Shown: positions 14,769 to 22,928, counted from the first letter of the stretch. The stretch is DNA of 26,803 nucleotides from an uncultured Bacteroidales bacterium (GCA_946540365.1 CAMNIH010000008.1:1-26803); one strand, 5' to 3'. Translations and numbers: made by a program. The notes: generated by a model not told the origin, from the letters alone.

Positions 14769-16082
14769 ATGAAAAAGACATACCCATTGATTCTCGGCCT
14801 GGCGCTGCTGCTGGGCTGCACCAAGGAGATCACCCTTGGCACCGTCGAGGTGGACATGGAACAGAGTTACTGCTCCAACAACGGCACAGCGCTGGTCGTC
14901 GCTCACGTCACCGACGACGGGGGCGACCTGACCGACGCCGGCATCTGCTACGTCCAAAGCAACTACGGCGACCCGACATTCGACAACATCAAGCGCAGCT
15001 GCGGCGCGGTGCGCGACATACGGGTCGAGCTCAGCGGCCTCGCCCCCGGCGCCTACCGCCTGCGGGCCTACGTCACCAACCGGGCCGGCACGGCCTTCAG
15101 CCAGACGGTCACCTTCACCATCGACGCCCCCAGCGTCCCCACCGTCACCCTGGGCAACTGCACCTACAACGCCACCGCCGGCACCGCCACCCTGCACGGC
15201 ACGGTGACCAGCAATGGCGGTGCCACGGTGACCCGCGCGGGCTTCTGCTACGTCAAAAGTGCCTCGGCCACCCCCACCACCGGCAACACCGTAGCTCCCA
15301 GCAGCGACCTGACCAACCTTGCGGCCGAACTCTCGAATCTCGCCAGCGGCACCTACCGCGTGCGCGCCTTCGCCACCAACAGCCAGGGCACAGCCTACAG
15401 CTCCACGGTGGCCACCTTCACCATCGACCGCAGCGGCGGCACGACACACACCCTGAGCGACTTCCTCGGCACCTGGTCCTGCCAGGCCACCGACTGGCAG
15501 GACAACAGCCACTCGTGGTACGGCACCACCATCACGTCGCTCGGCAACAATGAAGTGCTGGTGGAGGGGCTGTACTTCCAATCCGAAGGCGGACAGGCCG
15601 GGCCATACTTCTACGCGCTCGGAATATACGATGCCACTCAGCAGTGCATCGTCCTGTATGGTGGCTATGCATTCAACGACCACAGCAACTATTACTACTA
15701 TTGGAACAGTGCCCCCGACACATTGCTCTATGCCTACTATTATCCGATGTACCGCAACAGCAACGGCAGCTGGAGCATAGTGAGAAGTGCCAACGGCGAC
15801 CTCTACGACGGCGAGGCCACGCTGAAGTTCAACAGTGCCGGCAAGCTGGTCTATGGCCCGTCCAACACACCCAGCAGCGACGGACACTATGCCGAAGGCT
15901 ACTGTTTCCAAGAAAATTACTACGACACCGACGAGCTGCGCGGCTGGTGGCCCGGGCCCGTCATCACCAGCCTGACCATGACCAAGACCTCGTCGAAAGC
16001 GCCGGCAGTCATGACCGCGGCCGACGGAAGCCCCGCGGCGGGCATCGTACACCAACGGAGGAAATTCAGCACCACCCATTGA
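14769..16082 (+). CDS. Lipoprotein with two Fn3-like repeats and a C-terminal beta domain
   Basis: The 437-residue protein has a lipoprotein signal peptide ending LLGC (Cys17). Two tandem repeats follow at about 25-118 and 122-218. Both contain AG(I/F)CYV(Q/K)S, LS.LA.G.YR(L/V)RA(Y/F).TN..GTA(F/Y)S and end TFTID, a form common in Bacteroidales surface lipoproteins with fibronectin III-like folds. A C-terminal domain from about 227 (LSDFLGTWSCQATDWQD onward) is rich in Tyr, Trp and Asn and resembles the beta-barrel lipocalin-like domains seen after such repeats. No catalytic motif is seen. It is the last gene before the strong terminator at 16097. A binding role at the cell surface is an inference. 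Confidence 0.65.
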   Translation: MKKTYPLILGLALLLGCTKEITLGTVEVDMEQSYCSNNGTALVVAHVTDDGGDLTDAGICYVQSNYGDPTFDNIKRSCGAVRDIRVELSGLAPGAYRLRAYVTNRAGTAFSQTVTFTIDAPSVPTVTLGNCTYNATAGTATLHGTVTSNGGATVTRAGFCYVKSASATPTTGNTVAPSSDLTNLAAELSNLASGTYRVRAFATNSQGTAYSSTVATFTIDRSGGTTHTLSDFLGTWSCQATDWQDNSHSWYGTTITSLGNNEVLVEGLYFQSEGGQAGPYFYALGIYDATQQCIVLYGGYAFNDHSNYYYYWNSAPDTLLYAYYYPMYRNSNGSWSIVRSANGDLYDGEATLKFNSAGKLVYGPSNTPSSDGHYAEGYCFQENYYDTDELRGWWPGPVITSLTMTKTSSKAPAVMTAADGSPAAGIVHQRRKFSTTH

Positions 16083-16096
16083 TGATTAATACCAGC

Positions 16097-16132
16097 GGGG
16101 CGGCTCCCAACCGGAAGCCGCCCCGTCTTTTT
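16097..16132 (+). terminator. Intrinsic terminator of the regulator-lipoprotein operon
   Basis: A 9-bp GC-rich stem GGGGCGGCT (16097-16105) pairs perfectly with AGCCGCCCC (16116-16124) across a 10-nt loop and is followed by GTCTTTTT. The opposite strand has no matching T-run, so it acts on the plus-strand operon ending at 16082. Confidence 0.85.
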
Positions 16133-16151
16133 CGACTGGTGCCGCAGCGCG

Positions 16152-16553
16152 CTATTCCATCGTGAGACGCCAGCCCTGGTCGGTCTTCACCATGTCGGCG
16201 TCGTCGGTGCGGCTCTCGCCCTTACTGTCGGTGAGTTTCACCTTCACCTCGGCCTCCTTGCCGTTCTCGTCGATCTCCTCGCCGAGGATTTCAAAACTGC
16301 TGATACCGCCCGCCAGGCTGTAGAGCAGTTCCAGCACCGCAGCGGCCTCTTCCACCTCTTGGTCGGTGGCGGCAGCCGTGCCGTCGAAAAACTTCACCAT
16401 GCCCTTGTAGTCCTGGTTGACAGCGCAGGTCAGCGCCTTCTTCACCACGTCGGAGGGCGTGTCGCTCTTGGACACCGAGCCGTTCTTGCCGCCGCAGGCA
16501 GCCAGCACACACACCATCAGGCATGTCATCGTAATCGTCAGAATCCTTTTCAT
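16152..16553 (-). CDS. DUF4878-type lipoprotein
   Basis: A 133-residue lipoprotein with signal peptide ending LAAC (Cys20). The mature part (SDVVKKALTCAVNQDYKGMVKFFDG...EEAAAVLELLYSL...ISSFEILGEEIDENGKEAEVKVKLTDSKGE...DDADMVKTDQGWRLTME) has the helix-then-curved-sheet plan of NTF2-like/DUF4878 proteins. These are common in Bacteroidales and of unknown function. The end GWRLTME is the typical final strand. It has its own TATCTTTG promoter box and lies downstream of the C10 peptidase gene on the same strand, 123 nt away, so it may be separately transcribed. Confidence 0.75.
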   Translation of the reverse strand: MKRILTITMTCLMVCVLAACGGKNGSVSKSDTPSDVVKKALTCAVNQDYKGMVKFFDGTAAATDQEVEEAAAVLELLYSLAGGISSFEILGEEIDENGKEAEVKVKLTDSKGESRTDDADMVKTDQGWRLTME

Positions 16554-16588
16554 GTTGTTTTGTGTTTTAATGGATTAATAATTCGGTG

Positions 16589-16596
16589 CAAAGATA
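16589..16596 (-). promoter_or_regulatory. TAnnTTTG -7 box of the DUF4878-type gene
   Basis: The minus strand reads TATCTTTG-CA, a perfect -7 match, preceded by an A-tract (AAAAAAGTTCG). It lies about 36 nt before the ATG at 16551-16553. Confidence 0.65.
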
Positions 16597-16676
16597 CGAA
16601 CTTTTTTCAATATGGGATGAGGGAGCCTTAATTTCTTCGGCATATTCTTCTCTCCCCACCCCAAATATCACACAAT

Positions 16677-18665
16677 CTACCGCTTCACCACACGACGCAC
16701 CGAAACTTCATTCTCGCCGACCAATCGCACGAAATAGACCCCTGCCGGATACCCTGCCATCGACACGCGGCACCCGTCGGCGGCAGCAGATACCGCAGCC
16801 AGTGTCCGCCCGGCGGCGTCCATCAATTCCACCTGCTGGAGTCCCTCGGCTTCGACATGCAACTCGTCGACCACCGGATTGGGCCACACCCGCCACCCGT
16901 CGCCCGCGTTGCGACACTCTTCCACACCCACATGGGCGCAGGGCCACTCTATGCGGTGCGTGCCACCGGTGCTGTAGGCGTAGACAGCCTCGACCAGCAC
17001 TTCGCCATACTGGTTCTTCACCCAGTAGTCGATATAGCGATCGGTGCCGCCGCCGCGGTGCCACACGGAGAGTACATCGTGGGGTGCCACGCGGATCACC
17101 ACCGAGTCGAGCTGGCCGGCCTCCAGACAGGCCGTGCCGAAGACGTAGCCTCCGGCCGACTCGAGGGTGAGCCGGGCGTCGTTCTGCCAGCCGTCATACT
17201 GCGACGACCGCATCACCACCGTCAGCGGGCAGAGGTCCTCGTCGGAGAAAGGCTGCTGCACCACATGCAGGCGGCACACCTCGTCGCCCTGTCGGAAGGT
17301 GATTGTGGCCGTCCGCTCGGCCTGGCCGTCGAAAGGTTCGGCCTGCAGGTACACCCATCCTCTCTGTCCCTGCGGCGGAGCGAGCAGGGTGACCCAGGCG
17401 GCGTCACTTGTAGCCGTGACCGGCGCGGCCAGGGTGTCGTCGGCTGCGAAAAGGAGCGAGTCCATCCCGCCGTCGCGGGTGAAGGCCGCCAGCGTGTCGC
17501 TCAGACAGAGCCCGCGCACGGGATAGGCCTCCAGCAGGGCCGAGTTGGACATATTGAACGTGTAGCTTCCGTTGCCGCCCACACCGCCGATGCCAGGGCT
17601 GATGGAATCGACCGGGTAGTAGCCGTCGCCCACGCCGCTCCAACCGAAGTTGAAATGCAGGTACTCGCGGCCGTCGTAGCCGTCGCACACGAAGCCATGG
17701 CCGCCGGCCAGAGCTGCACCCACGTAGACCACCGGCCGCCGCTGGTCGAGTTCGGCGATGATGGCGGCACGCCAGGCGGCGTCGGTGTATCCCTGATCTT
17801 TATTGACCACCCGCATGGAGGGGTTGTAGCGGAAATGATCCTTCAGCGAGTTGTCGATACTGCGCACGCCCGGATAGCCCGCCAGACCAGCCGCCGAGCT
17901 GCCACCCTGGCCCGCTTGGCGGTAGACCATGTCGAGGCTCACGCCGACGTGGTACATCAGCGTGGCCACGGCCACGCGCTCCTGCGGGGCCGAGAGGGCC
18001 GTGGGGGCGTCGGGCATGTGGGACCAGTCGTAGAGCGTATGCGCAAAGTCGGCGCTCTGCACCCCGTAGTCGGGGGCCGTGTAGGCGTGCGAGCCCACGC
18101 CGAAAGCGGGGTGGTTCCAGTATTTCATCATCTGGGTCTGCGCCGTAGCGGCGCAGCCGGTCACCGTGCCTTCGGGACAGAGGTCGTTGTAGGGCTCTTG
18201 CTGATCCCAGCGGGTGGTGAGCAGGGGTTCGACACCCGCGCCGCCCTTGAGTGGCAGGCCGGCATCGAGCGAGCGCCACATCGCGGCGTCGGCCGCCGAC
18301 GGCTGGCCACCATGTTCGCGCAGCCAATCGAGTTGTTGCCGGTAACCCTCGAGCCACTCGGCCAACGGCACCGGCAGCCGCTCCGGATCAAGGGGTGCGG
18401 AGAGCGAATAACCCAGAATGGGGCGCGCCGCGTCGTCGGCAGCCACCATCACAAAGCCCCCTGCGGGATGCACAAAGAGGCGGATGCCGTCGAACGGCCA
18501 CTCGGCCGTGCGGTCGGCCAGGAGTGCAGCCTGACGGCCGCCGAGGGTATGTTCCCAAAAGGCGCGGGCCACACGCGCTGCGCGCACACTGTCGACCGGC
18601 GTAGCCTGCAGCGTCGTGGCTGACGCCATGGCCATTGTGGCCACAAGGATCATCAGTCGTTTCAT
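16677..18665 (-). CDS. C10 family cysteine peptidase (streptopain-like) with T9SS sorting domain
   Basis: An exported cysteine protease related to streptopain (SpeB), interpain and B. fragilis Bfp. The ATG at 18663-18665 starts a signal peptide (MKRLMILVATMAMASATTLQA). Overall length is 662 residues. The order is: inhibitory propeptide (about 25-145), mature enzyme with TGCAATAQTQMMKYW (nucleophile Cys171), GGHGFVCDGYDG (His323) and HFNFGWSG (Asn339, Trp342), a BACON-like beta domain near 400-475, another beta domain, and a C-terminal T9SS tail (about 588-662). The tail contains VWPNPV, QQVELMDAAGRTLAA and YPAGVYFVRLV, ending VVKR. The tail implies passage through the outer membrane by T9SS. 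All catalytic residues are present. A terminator-like hairpin separates it from the lipoprotein gene upstream. Confidence 0.93.
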   Translation of the reverse strand: MKRLMILVATMAMASATTLQATPVDSVRAARVARAFWEHTLGGRQAALLADRTAEWPFDGIRLFVHPAGGFVMVAADDAARPILGYSLSAPLDPERLPVPLAEWLEGYRQQLDWLREHGGQPSAADAAMWRSLDAGLPLKGGAGVEPLLTTRWDQQEPYNDLCPEGTVTGCAATAQTQMMKYWNHPAFGVGSHAYTAPDYGVQSADFAHTLYDWSHMPDAPTALSAPQERVAVATLMYHVGVSLDMVYRQAGQGGSSAAGLAGYPGVRSIDNSLKDHFRYNPSMRVVNKDQGYTDAAWRAAIIAELDQRRPVVYVGAALAGGHGFVCDGYDGREYLHFNFGWSGVGDGYYPVDSISPGIGGVGGNGSYTFNMSNSALLEAYPVRGLCLSDTLAAFTRDGGMDSLLFAADDTLAAPVTATSDAAWVTLLAPPQGQRGWVYLQAEPFDGQAERTATITFRQGDEVCRLHVVQQPFSDEDLCPLTVVMRSSQYDGWQNDARLTLESAGGYVFGTACLEAGQLDSVVIRVAPHDVLSVWHRGGGTDRYIDYWVKNQYGEVLVEAVYAYSTGGTHRIEWPCAHVGVEECRNAGDGWRVWPNPVVDELHVEAEGLQQVELMDAAGRTLAAVSAAADGCRVSMAGYPAGVYFVRLVGENEVSVRRVVKR

Positions 18666-18692
18666 ATCGTTCACTTTAGCAGTTAGTCGATG

Positions 18693-18727
18693 AAAAGCCC
18701 GCAGTCGGCCTGACGGCCGCTGCGGGC
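18693..18727 (-). terminator. Nested hairpin followed by T-run, between lipoprotein and C10 genes
   Basis: An 8-bp outer stem (18697-18704 with 18720-18727) encloses a 5-bp inner stem (18706-18710 with 18715-18719) around TGAC, with a one-base bulge. On the minus strand it is followed by TTTTC. It lies 15 nt past the upstream lipoprotein stop and 32 nt before the peptidase start. It could end or attenuate transcription between the two genes. Confidence 0.55.
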
Positions 18728-18741
18728 ACTCACACATCTAA

Positions 18742-19659
18742 TCAATCCAACACCAGACGGATGCCACTCACCGACTTGCTGCCCGTCACCTGCGTGAAGG
18801 TCAGCTCGCCGCCCACCTGCTGGCCCGTGCCCTGCACGTTGAAGGCGAAGTTGCTGTGGATCGTGTTGTCGTCCGGATTGTAGGTGAAGGGCAGCGGAGC
18901 CCCCTGCACCACGAAGTTGCCCTCGTTGGTCGTGTTGTCGAACTCCCAGTTGTACCACACCGTCCGCGGCTCGGACGGCTGATCCATCACCGTAGCCGTG
19001 ATGGTGATGTTGCCCGTGTGGTCGTTCTTGAAGTAGAGGTTGTAGGTGAGCGTCATCGGCAGGTCGCCCAGCTGCGGCACCGGGTAGATGGTCTCCTCGC
19101 TGGCCGTCCAACGCGTATTGGCCGGGAAGAGGTCGGTCACCTCGCCAGGCTGCACACTCGTGCTGTCGCCCTGCGACGGCTGGCCCGGGTCGGGCTGCGA
19201 GCCGCGCGGATAGAAGGTGGTCACTCCGCCCAAGGTCTCGCCACCGCCTTCCACTTCCACCATCATGCGCATCTCGATGGTGTTGGTCTCAGCGTTGTAG
19301 GTGAACTCCGAAGCGCCCATCTGGCCGGCGTCCATCACGCCGTGCGTACCGTCGAAGGTCCACGTGAAGGGCACATCGTAGTTGCCCTGCTGCTGGCCCG
19401 CCACCATGAGCTCGAAGAGCAGCTCGCCCTCGGTGGAGGTCGTGAAATCAAGACTCCACGTCAGCACTGCCGCATAGCCTTGATAGGTATCATTATATAT
19501 ACCAACCCATGCTGTACCTGTCAGGTCCACCGTCTCTTGCGTCGGATTCGTACCCGGTGTCGGCTGTTCCGGCTCGGGATTGTCTTTCTTGCAGCCCGTC
19601 AGGCCGACTGCGGCCGTGGCCATCAGTGCCACCATCATTGTTTTGAATAACTTTTTCAT
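18742..19659 (-). CDS. Lipoprotein with two beta-rich (lipocalin-like) repeats
   Basis: The 305-residue protein starts at the ATG at 19657-19659 with a lipoprotein signal ending LTGC (Cys23), then a Pro/Thr/Glu-rich linker. Two similar domains of about 115 residues follow. Repeat one (about 48-160) has TAWVGIY, LTWSLDF, ELLFELMV, VPFTWTFDG, ASEFTYNAETNTIEMRMMV. Repeat two (about 185-300) has TRWTASE, LTYNLYFKND, ITITATVM, VWYNWEFDNTTNEGNF, PFTYNPDDNTIHSNFAF. The pattern of short strands ending in a DDNTI-type turn suggests small beta-barrels. No family name is recognised. It is directly upstream of the C10 peptidase, and known C10 inhibitors are lipocalin-like or propeptide-like, so an inhibitor role is possible but unproven. 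Confidence 0.7.
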   Translation of the reverse strand: MKKLFKTMMVALMATAAVGLTGCKKDNPEPEQPTPGTNPTQETVDLTGTAWVGIYNDTYQGYAAVLTWSLDFTTSTEGELLFELMVAGQQQGNYDVPFTWTFDGTHGVMDAGQMGASEFTYNAETNTIEMRMMVEVEGGGETLGGVTTFYPRGSQPDPGQPSQGDSTSVQPGEVTDLFPANTRWTASEETIYPVPQLGDLPMTLTYNLYFKNDHTGNITITATVMDQPSEPRTVWYNWEFDNTTNEGNFVVQGAPLPFTYNPDDNTIHSNFAFNVQGTGQQVGGELTFTQVTGSKSVSGIRLVLD

Positions 19660-19692
19660 TGTTTTACATATTAAGTTTATCGTTTTTCGATG

Positions 19693-19700
19693 CAAAAGTA
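19693..19700 (-). promoter_or_regulatory. TAnnTTTG -7 box of the two-repeat lipoprotein gene
   Basis: The minus strand reads TACTTTTG followed by CA, a perfect -7 match with an A-tract upstream. It lies about 34 nt before the chosen ATG, which supports the start at 19659 over longer in-frame starts that would overlap it. Confidence 0.65.
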
Positions 19701-19909
19701 CGTCTTTTTTTATTACCAGCAAAAAAATTCTCATCCTTTTCTTCCACCCACAACACCATCAGCATGATTATCATCTACTTGACACATTTTCAGACAAGAA
19801 ACTTTAACATTTGTTAAGCCTTTATTTATCGGAAAACAACAAACCAGATGGCCATAATTACGTTTTTTTATGGCCGACCAAGAGCAATTGAATGGGGCAA
19901 TAATCGTAA

Positions 19910-19961
19910 TGGACGGAAGCGCCTTGACATCTATTTATAAATGTCAAGGCGCTTCCATCCA
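19910..19961. repeat. 21-bp-arm stem-loop downstream of the DUF4954 gene
   Basis: TGGACGGAAGCGCCTTGACAT (19910-19930) pairs with its complement at 19941-19961 at 20 of 21 positions around a 10-nt AT loop. The single difference still allows G-U pairing in RNA. It begins 36 nt past the stop of the minus-strand DUF4954 gene. There is no T-run on either side, so it is a transcript-end stabiliser or dispersed repeat rather than a classical terminator. Confidence 0.7.
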
Positions 19962-19996
19962 AAAGACATCTGTCTCAGACGGACAAGGGGCAGTGA

Positions 19997-21817
19997 TCAG
20001 AGAACCGCTTCACGTTCGGCGTCGTCCCAATAGGTCATGCGACGGAACGGATTGACGTCGTCCTTATGGCGGCTGATCGTTTTCTGGTCTTCGATATACT
20101 GCAGTATTTCGTCGTGTCGGAGACGGAACTGTTGCCATGTTGCAGCGTCGATTTCGTCAGTTCCGGCCAAGGCGCACAGCACACCGTAGGCATGGGCCGC
20201 CTTGCGAGCGGGATAGTCGTTCCAAAGAGCGTCGAAACGTGCATGCAGGGCATCCCAGCTGTCTACTGCACCACTCTCCACATCGCCGATGAGACGTCGC
20301 ATATCGTCGCCCGTCACCAGCTGTCCTCCTATATTGACCCACTCGGTGCAACGGGCCTGTCGGCCGAGGGCGGTGGGCGGGAGCGTGTCGCCATACTGTT
20401 CGCCAAGGGTCTTCATGGCGTAATGCACCAGCATCTCTTCGTAGGCTTTCAACGCCTCGCGGACTTTCAGCAGCACCACCGGCCGCTTGCCCTTCTCCAT
20501 GACACCGGCGGGTACCCGGCATTCTCCGCTTTCAGCTCCCCACTGCCTCATCAGATCCATCGCACGGAATATCTCTTCGGCAGTGTCGGGCGCCAGGTTG
20601 TCGAACTCGACATGCTGTGCCTTGAAGACCCGCTTGTCGCGCTTGGCAAACTTCTTGCTGTTGCGATCCATGGCGTACATGTTGTACATCCACCAGTAGG
20701 CGGGCATCACCTCGAGCCGGTCGTGGGCCACGTTGTTGTTTACCAAGGCGAAGGGCAACCGGATATCGAGTTCGGAGGGGTAGTCGGCTTTGGCCAGCAG
20801 GCAGTAGGATGCAAAGCGCGAGGAGTGCTTGAACGAACAGCAGAGGCCCGGCCAGAAGCCACGGCCGGCAGCCAGCTCGTTGTCGGCGGTACGACTGTTG
20901 TGGTTGCTGCCGATGGTGCCGCCTGCGGCGATATTGCTCTGTCCCATGATAAGGCCGGCGATAAGGAACGAGTTGTTATGATGCTGCTCATGGGCGGGAA
21001 AGATAATGCTGTTGCCCACCTCGCACCGCGCCAGGGTCGAGTTGTCGCCCACCACGGTGTCGTTCAGCCGCAGGCCGAATTCGAGATGTACATGTTCGCC
21101 CAGCAGGAAACGGGCCGCTATCACACCGTGTTCAAGGGTGCAGCCATAGCCCACAACACCGTCGCTGAGCAGGATGCATCCGTCGACAATGGTTGGGTCG
21201 TCCGCTGCCGAACGGACGGCGACGTTACGCAGGGCCTTGGTGTTTTTGACAACACAGTGGTCGCCAATGGTGCCATAGGCCCATTGTGGGGTGGCAAGAC
21301 TGGCATAGGTAAACGCTTCAAGCCTCTCCATCAGCTTCGTGTGGCCACGGTAACGCGCCCAGAGGTAGGCATCGCCGACGGTCATGCCGCTGAAAGGCAG
21401 CAGACGGCGCCCGCCGTTCTCGTTCATCGGTTCCATCCAAGCCACGTTGTGGGGATCGGCGGTGCAGGTCATCTCGTCGATATTGAAGAGCACGACATGG
21501 TCGCCCAGCGTGTAGCCGCTCAGCATACGCACGTTGTGGATGGCGGGGTGGGCACCTACGGTGACGTTGGCCAACGTGGACCCAAAGATGCCTTCGCGCA
21601 AAGTAAGGTCGCCGTCGTTCACTCGATTTCGCTCGATGGATCCCAGGCGCACAGGGCCATCAAAGGCGCTATTACGCACACATTCGACACAAAAAGGGTC
21701 TGCCACCTGCACCGCCGACCAGTCGGCGGCCCAGTTGCCCTGTCGTTCCAGCCGCTCCACTTCGGCGGATGTCAGATTACGGTATCCGGTCATTTGTTCA
21801 GTTCGATTTACGTTCAT
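19997..21817 (-). CDS. DUF4954 protein (left-handed beta-helix, nucleotidyltransferase-related)
   Basis: The 606-residue protein contains a hexapeptide-like left-handed beta-helix region (about 60-330). Stretches such as VRLGSIERNRVNDGDLTLREGIFGSTLANVTVG, HVVLFNIDEM, TIVDGCILLSDGVVGYGCTLEHGVIAARFLLGEHVHLEFGLRLNDTVVGDNSTLARCEVGNSIIF and GQSNIAAGGTIGSNHNSR lie there. A conserved block WPGLCCSFKHSSRFASYCLLAKADYP leads to a mostly helical C-terminal half. This is the DUF4954 architecture of Bacteroidales, related to UDP-GlcNAc pyrophosphorylase and acyltransferase beta-helices; substrate unknown. The ATG at 21815-21817 follows the promoter box at 21864-21871. A short repeat-like stretch near 20520-20545 lies in the linker before MEKGKRPVVLL. 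Confidence 0.85.
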   Translation of the reverse strand: MNVNRTEQMTGYRNLTSAEVERLERQGNWAADWSAVQVADPFCVECVRNSAFDGPVRLGSIERNRVNDGDLTLREGIFGSTLANVTVGAHPAIHNVRMLSGYTLGDHVVLFNIDEMTCTADPHNVAWMEPMNENGGRRLLPFSGMTVGDAYLWARYRGHTKLMERLEAFTYASLATPQWAYGTIGDHCVVKNTKALRNVAVRSAADDPTIVDGCILLSDGVVGYGCTLEHGVIAARFLLGEHVHLEFGLRLNDTVVGDNSTLARCEVGNSIIFPAHEQHHNNSFLIAGLIMGQSNIAAGGTIGSNHNSRTADNELAAGRGFWPGLCCSFKHSSRFASYCLLAKADYPSELDIRLPFALVNNNVAHDRLEVMPAYWWMYNMYAMDRNSKKFAKRDKRVFKAQHVEFDNLAPDTAEEIFRAMDLMRQWGAESGECRVPAGVMEKGKRPVVLLKVREALKAYEEMLVHYAMKTLGEQYGDTLPPTALGRQARCTEWVNIGGQLVTGDDMRRLIGDVESGAVDSWDALHARFDALWNDYPARKAAHAYGVLCALAGTDEIDAATWQQFRLRHDEILQYIEDQKTISRHKDDVNPFRRMTYWDDAEREAVL

Positions 21818-21863
21818 AATTTGACTGCCCTCGCTCAACGATACACACAGCATTTCGGCAGTG

Positions 21864-21871
21864 CAAAAATA
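21864..21871 (-). promoter_or_regulatory. TAnnTTTG -7 box of the DUF4954 gene
   Basis: Minus strand TATTTTTG followed by CA. The 20 bases 21860-21879 around it are identical to those around the promoter of the aldo/keto reductase gene (25824-25843). Confidence 0.65.
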
Positions 21872-21908
21872 CACATTTTTTTATATATGCCATAAAAAAA
21901 TGACAATA

Positions 21909-22928
21909 TCAGATAAAAAACAGGCACACGCCGGCTACGCTGACCACGGCGCCGATCACCTCGCGCAGGGTGACACGCTGGTGAAACAGCCAAGCGGCCG
22001 GGGCGATGATGAGCACCGGCGTGAGGGCGAAGAGGGTTTGGGCGATACCGGCCGAGGTGTACTGCGTGGCCAGCAGCGAGGCGCTGACGCCGATGAAGGG
22101 GCCGAACACCGTGGCACCCAGCACGCACCACATGGCGCGGCGGTCGTGGACAGCATGGCTCAGCCGCTCGCGCCAGTCGCGGTGGAATACCCGCAGCAGC
22201 AGGAAAAAGCCCACGAGGCCCATCGTGGCGCGGATCATGGTGGCGGCGAAGGGGACGCTGATCGTCAGCGGCAAGGGCAGCACCGCCCCATCGGGCACCA
22301 TGCCACCGGTCACCCCCGCGGCCGTCAAGGCAGCATCGTAGTGCTGTAGTCCTATCTTACTCAGCACCAAGCCAAAACCCTGGCAGATTCCGGCCACGGC
22401 AGCATAGAAGACCCCGCGTCGGGGCAGTCGCAGCTGGAGAGTGGAACCCGAAAAGTGGGAAGCGGGCTGACGCGGTTCTCCGCTTTCCACTTCCTGCTTT
22501 CCACTTCCAAGGATGGACATGGCGATGCCCAAGAGGGTGACCACCATGCCCACGATGGCTACGGGACGCATCTGCTCGCCGAGCAGCAGGAAGCCCGTCA
22601 GGGCCGCCGTCGGGGCCGAGAGGGTCATGAAGAGCTGGCCCATGCGCGAGCCGATGTAGATGTAGCCCTGCATCAGGCAGTAGTCGCCGATGACGTAGCC
22701 CACCACGCCGCTCACTAGCAGCCACAGCCACGTCGAACCATCGGCATAGCGCGGCCACGGCACGCCCATCGTCAGCCAAAGGGTGAGCACCAACAATGTG
22801 AGCGACATGGTCATACGCACCACATTGAGCGGCAACGAGCCCATGCGCTTCGATGCCACCTCGGCGAAGAGCGCCGTCACCGTCCATGAGACGGCGACGA
22901 AGAGCGCTATGATTTCTCCAATGAACAC
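21909..22928 (-). CDS. EamA/DMT-superfamily permease with a loop insertion
   Basis: An inner-membrane transporter of the drug/metabolite superfamily, usually an exporter of amino acids or small metabolites. The 339-residue protein has two five-helix halves. The first ends LLLGEQMRPVAIVGMVVTLLGIAMSIL (about 115-140). The second starts GVFYAAVAGICQGFGLVLSK and contains FALTPVLIIAPAAWLFHQRVTLREVIGAVVSVAGV, the EamA signature. The central loop holds KQEVESGEPRQPASHFSGST, encoded by a low-complexity palindromic stretch (separate entry), and makes the protein longer than most EamA permeases. The start is GTG at 22926-22928 because the first helix begins at once. The substrate cannot be told. It lies 19 nt beyond the dipeptidase stop, so may share its transcript. 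Confidence 0.87.
   Translation of the reverse strand: MFIGEIIALFVAVSWTVTALFAEVASKRMGSLPLNVVRMTMSLTLLVLTLWLTMGVPWPRYADGSTWLWLLVSGVVGYVIGDYCLMQGYIYIGSRMGQLFMTLSAPTAALTGFLLLGEQMRPVAIVGMVVTLLGIAMSILGSGKQEVESGEPRQPASHFSGSTLQLRLPRRGVFYAAVAGICQGFGLVLSKIGLQHYDAALTAAGVTGGMVPDGAVLPLPLTISVPFAATMIRATMGLVGFFLLLRVFHRDWRERLSHAVHDRRAMWCVLGATVFGPFIGVSASLLATQYTSAGIAQTLFALTPVLIIAPAAWLFHQRVTLREVIGAVVSVAGVCLFFI
22435..22509. repeat. Low-complexity imperfect palindrome inside the DMT permease gene
   Basis: The left part (about 22435-22467: GTGGAA, AAGTGGGAAGCGGG) and the right part (about 22474-22509: TTCTCCGCTTTCCACTTCC, GCTTTCCACTTCC) form an imperfect inverted repeat of GTGGAAAGCGG-type units. It remains open in the permease frame and encodes a polar stretch (GKQEVESGEPRQPASHFSGS) in the loop between helices five and six. 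The type is like the elements in thyA and vsr, with a different unit. Confidence 0.6.

Larger units (their letters stand above)
19660..19996. other. 337-nt intergenic region without a gene
   Basis: It contains the promoter box of the downstream lipoprotein gene (19693-19700), a long AT-rich leader, and the strong stem-loop at 19910-19961. Open frames here are short and lack a family match. The part from about 19720 to 19900 is AT-rich with small imperfect dyads, and nothing further is recognised. Confidence 0.6.

Noticed and set aside
20066..21895. A 609-codon plus-strand open frame
   Set aside because: Antisense to the DUF4954 gene, which has coherent beta-helix repeats and its own promoter; the plus frame shows no domain or signal.
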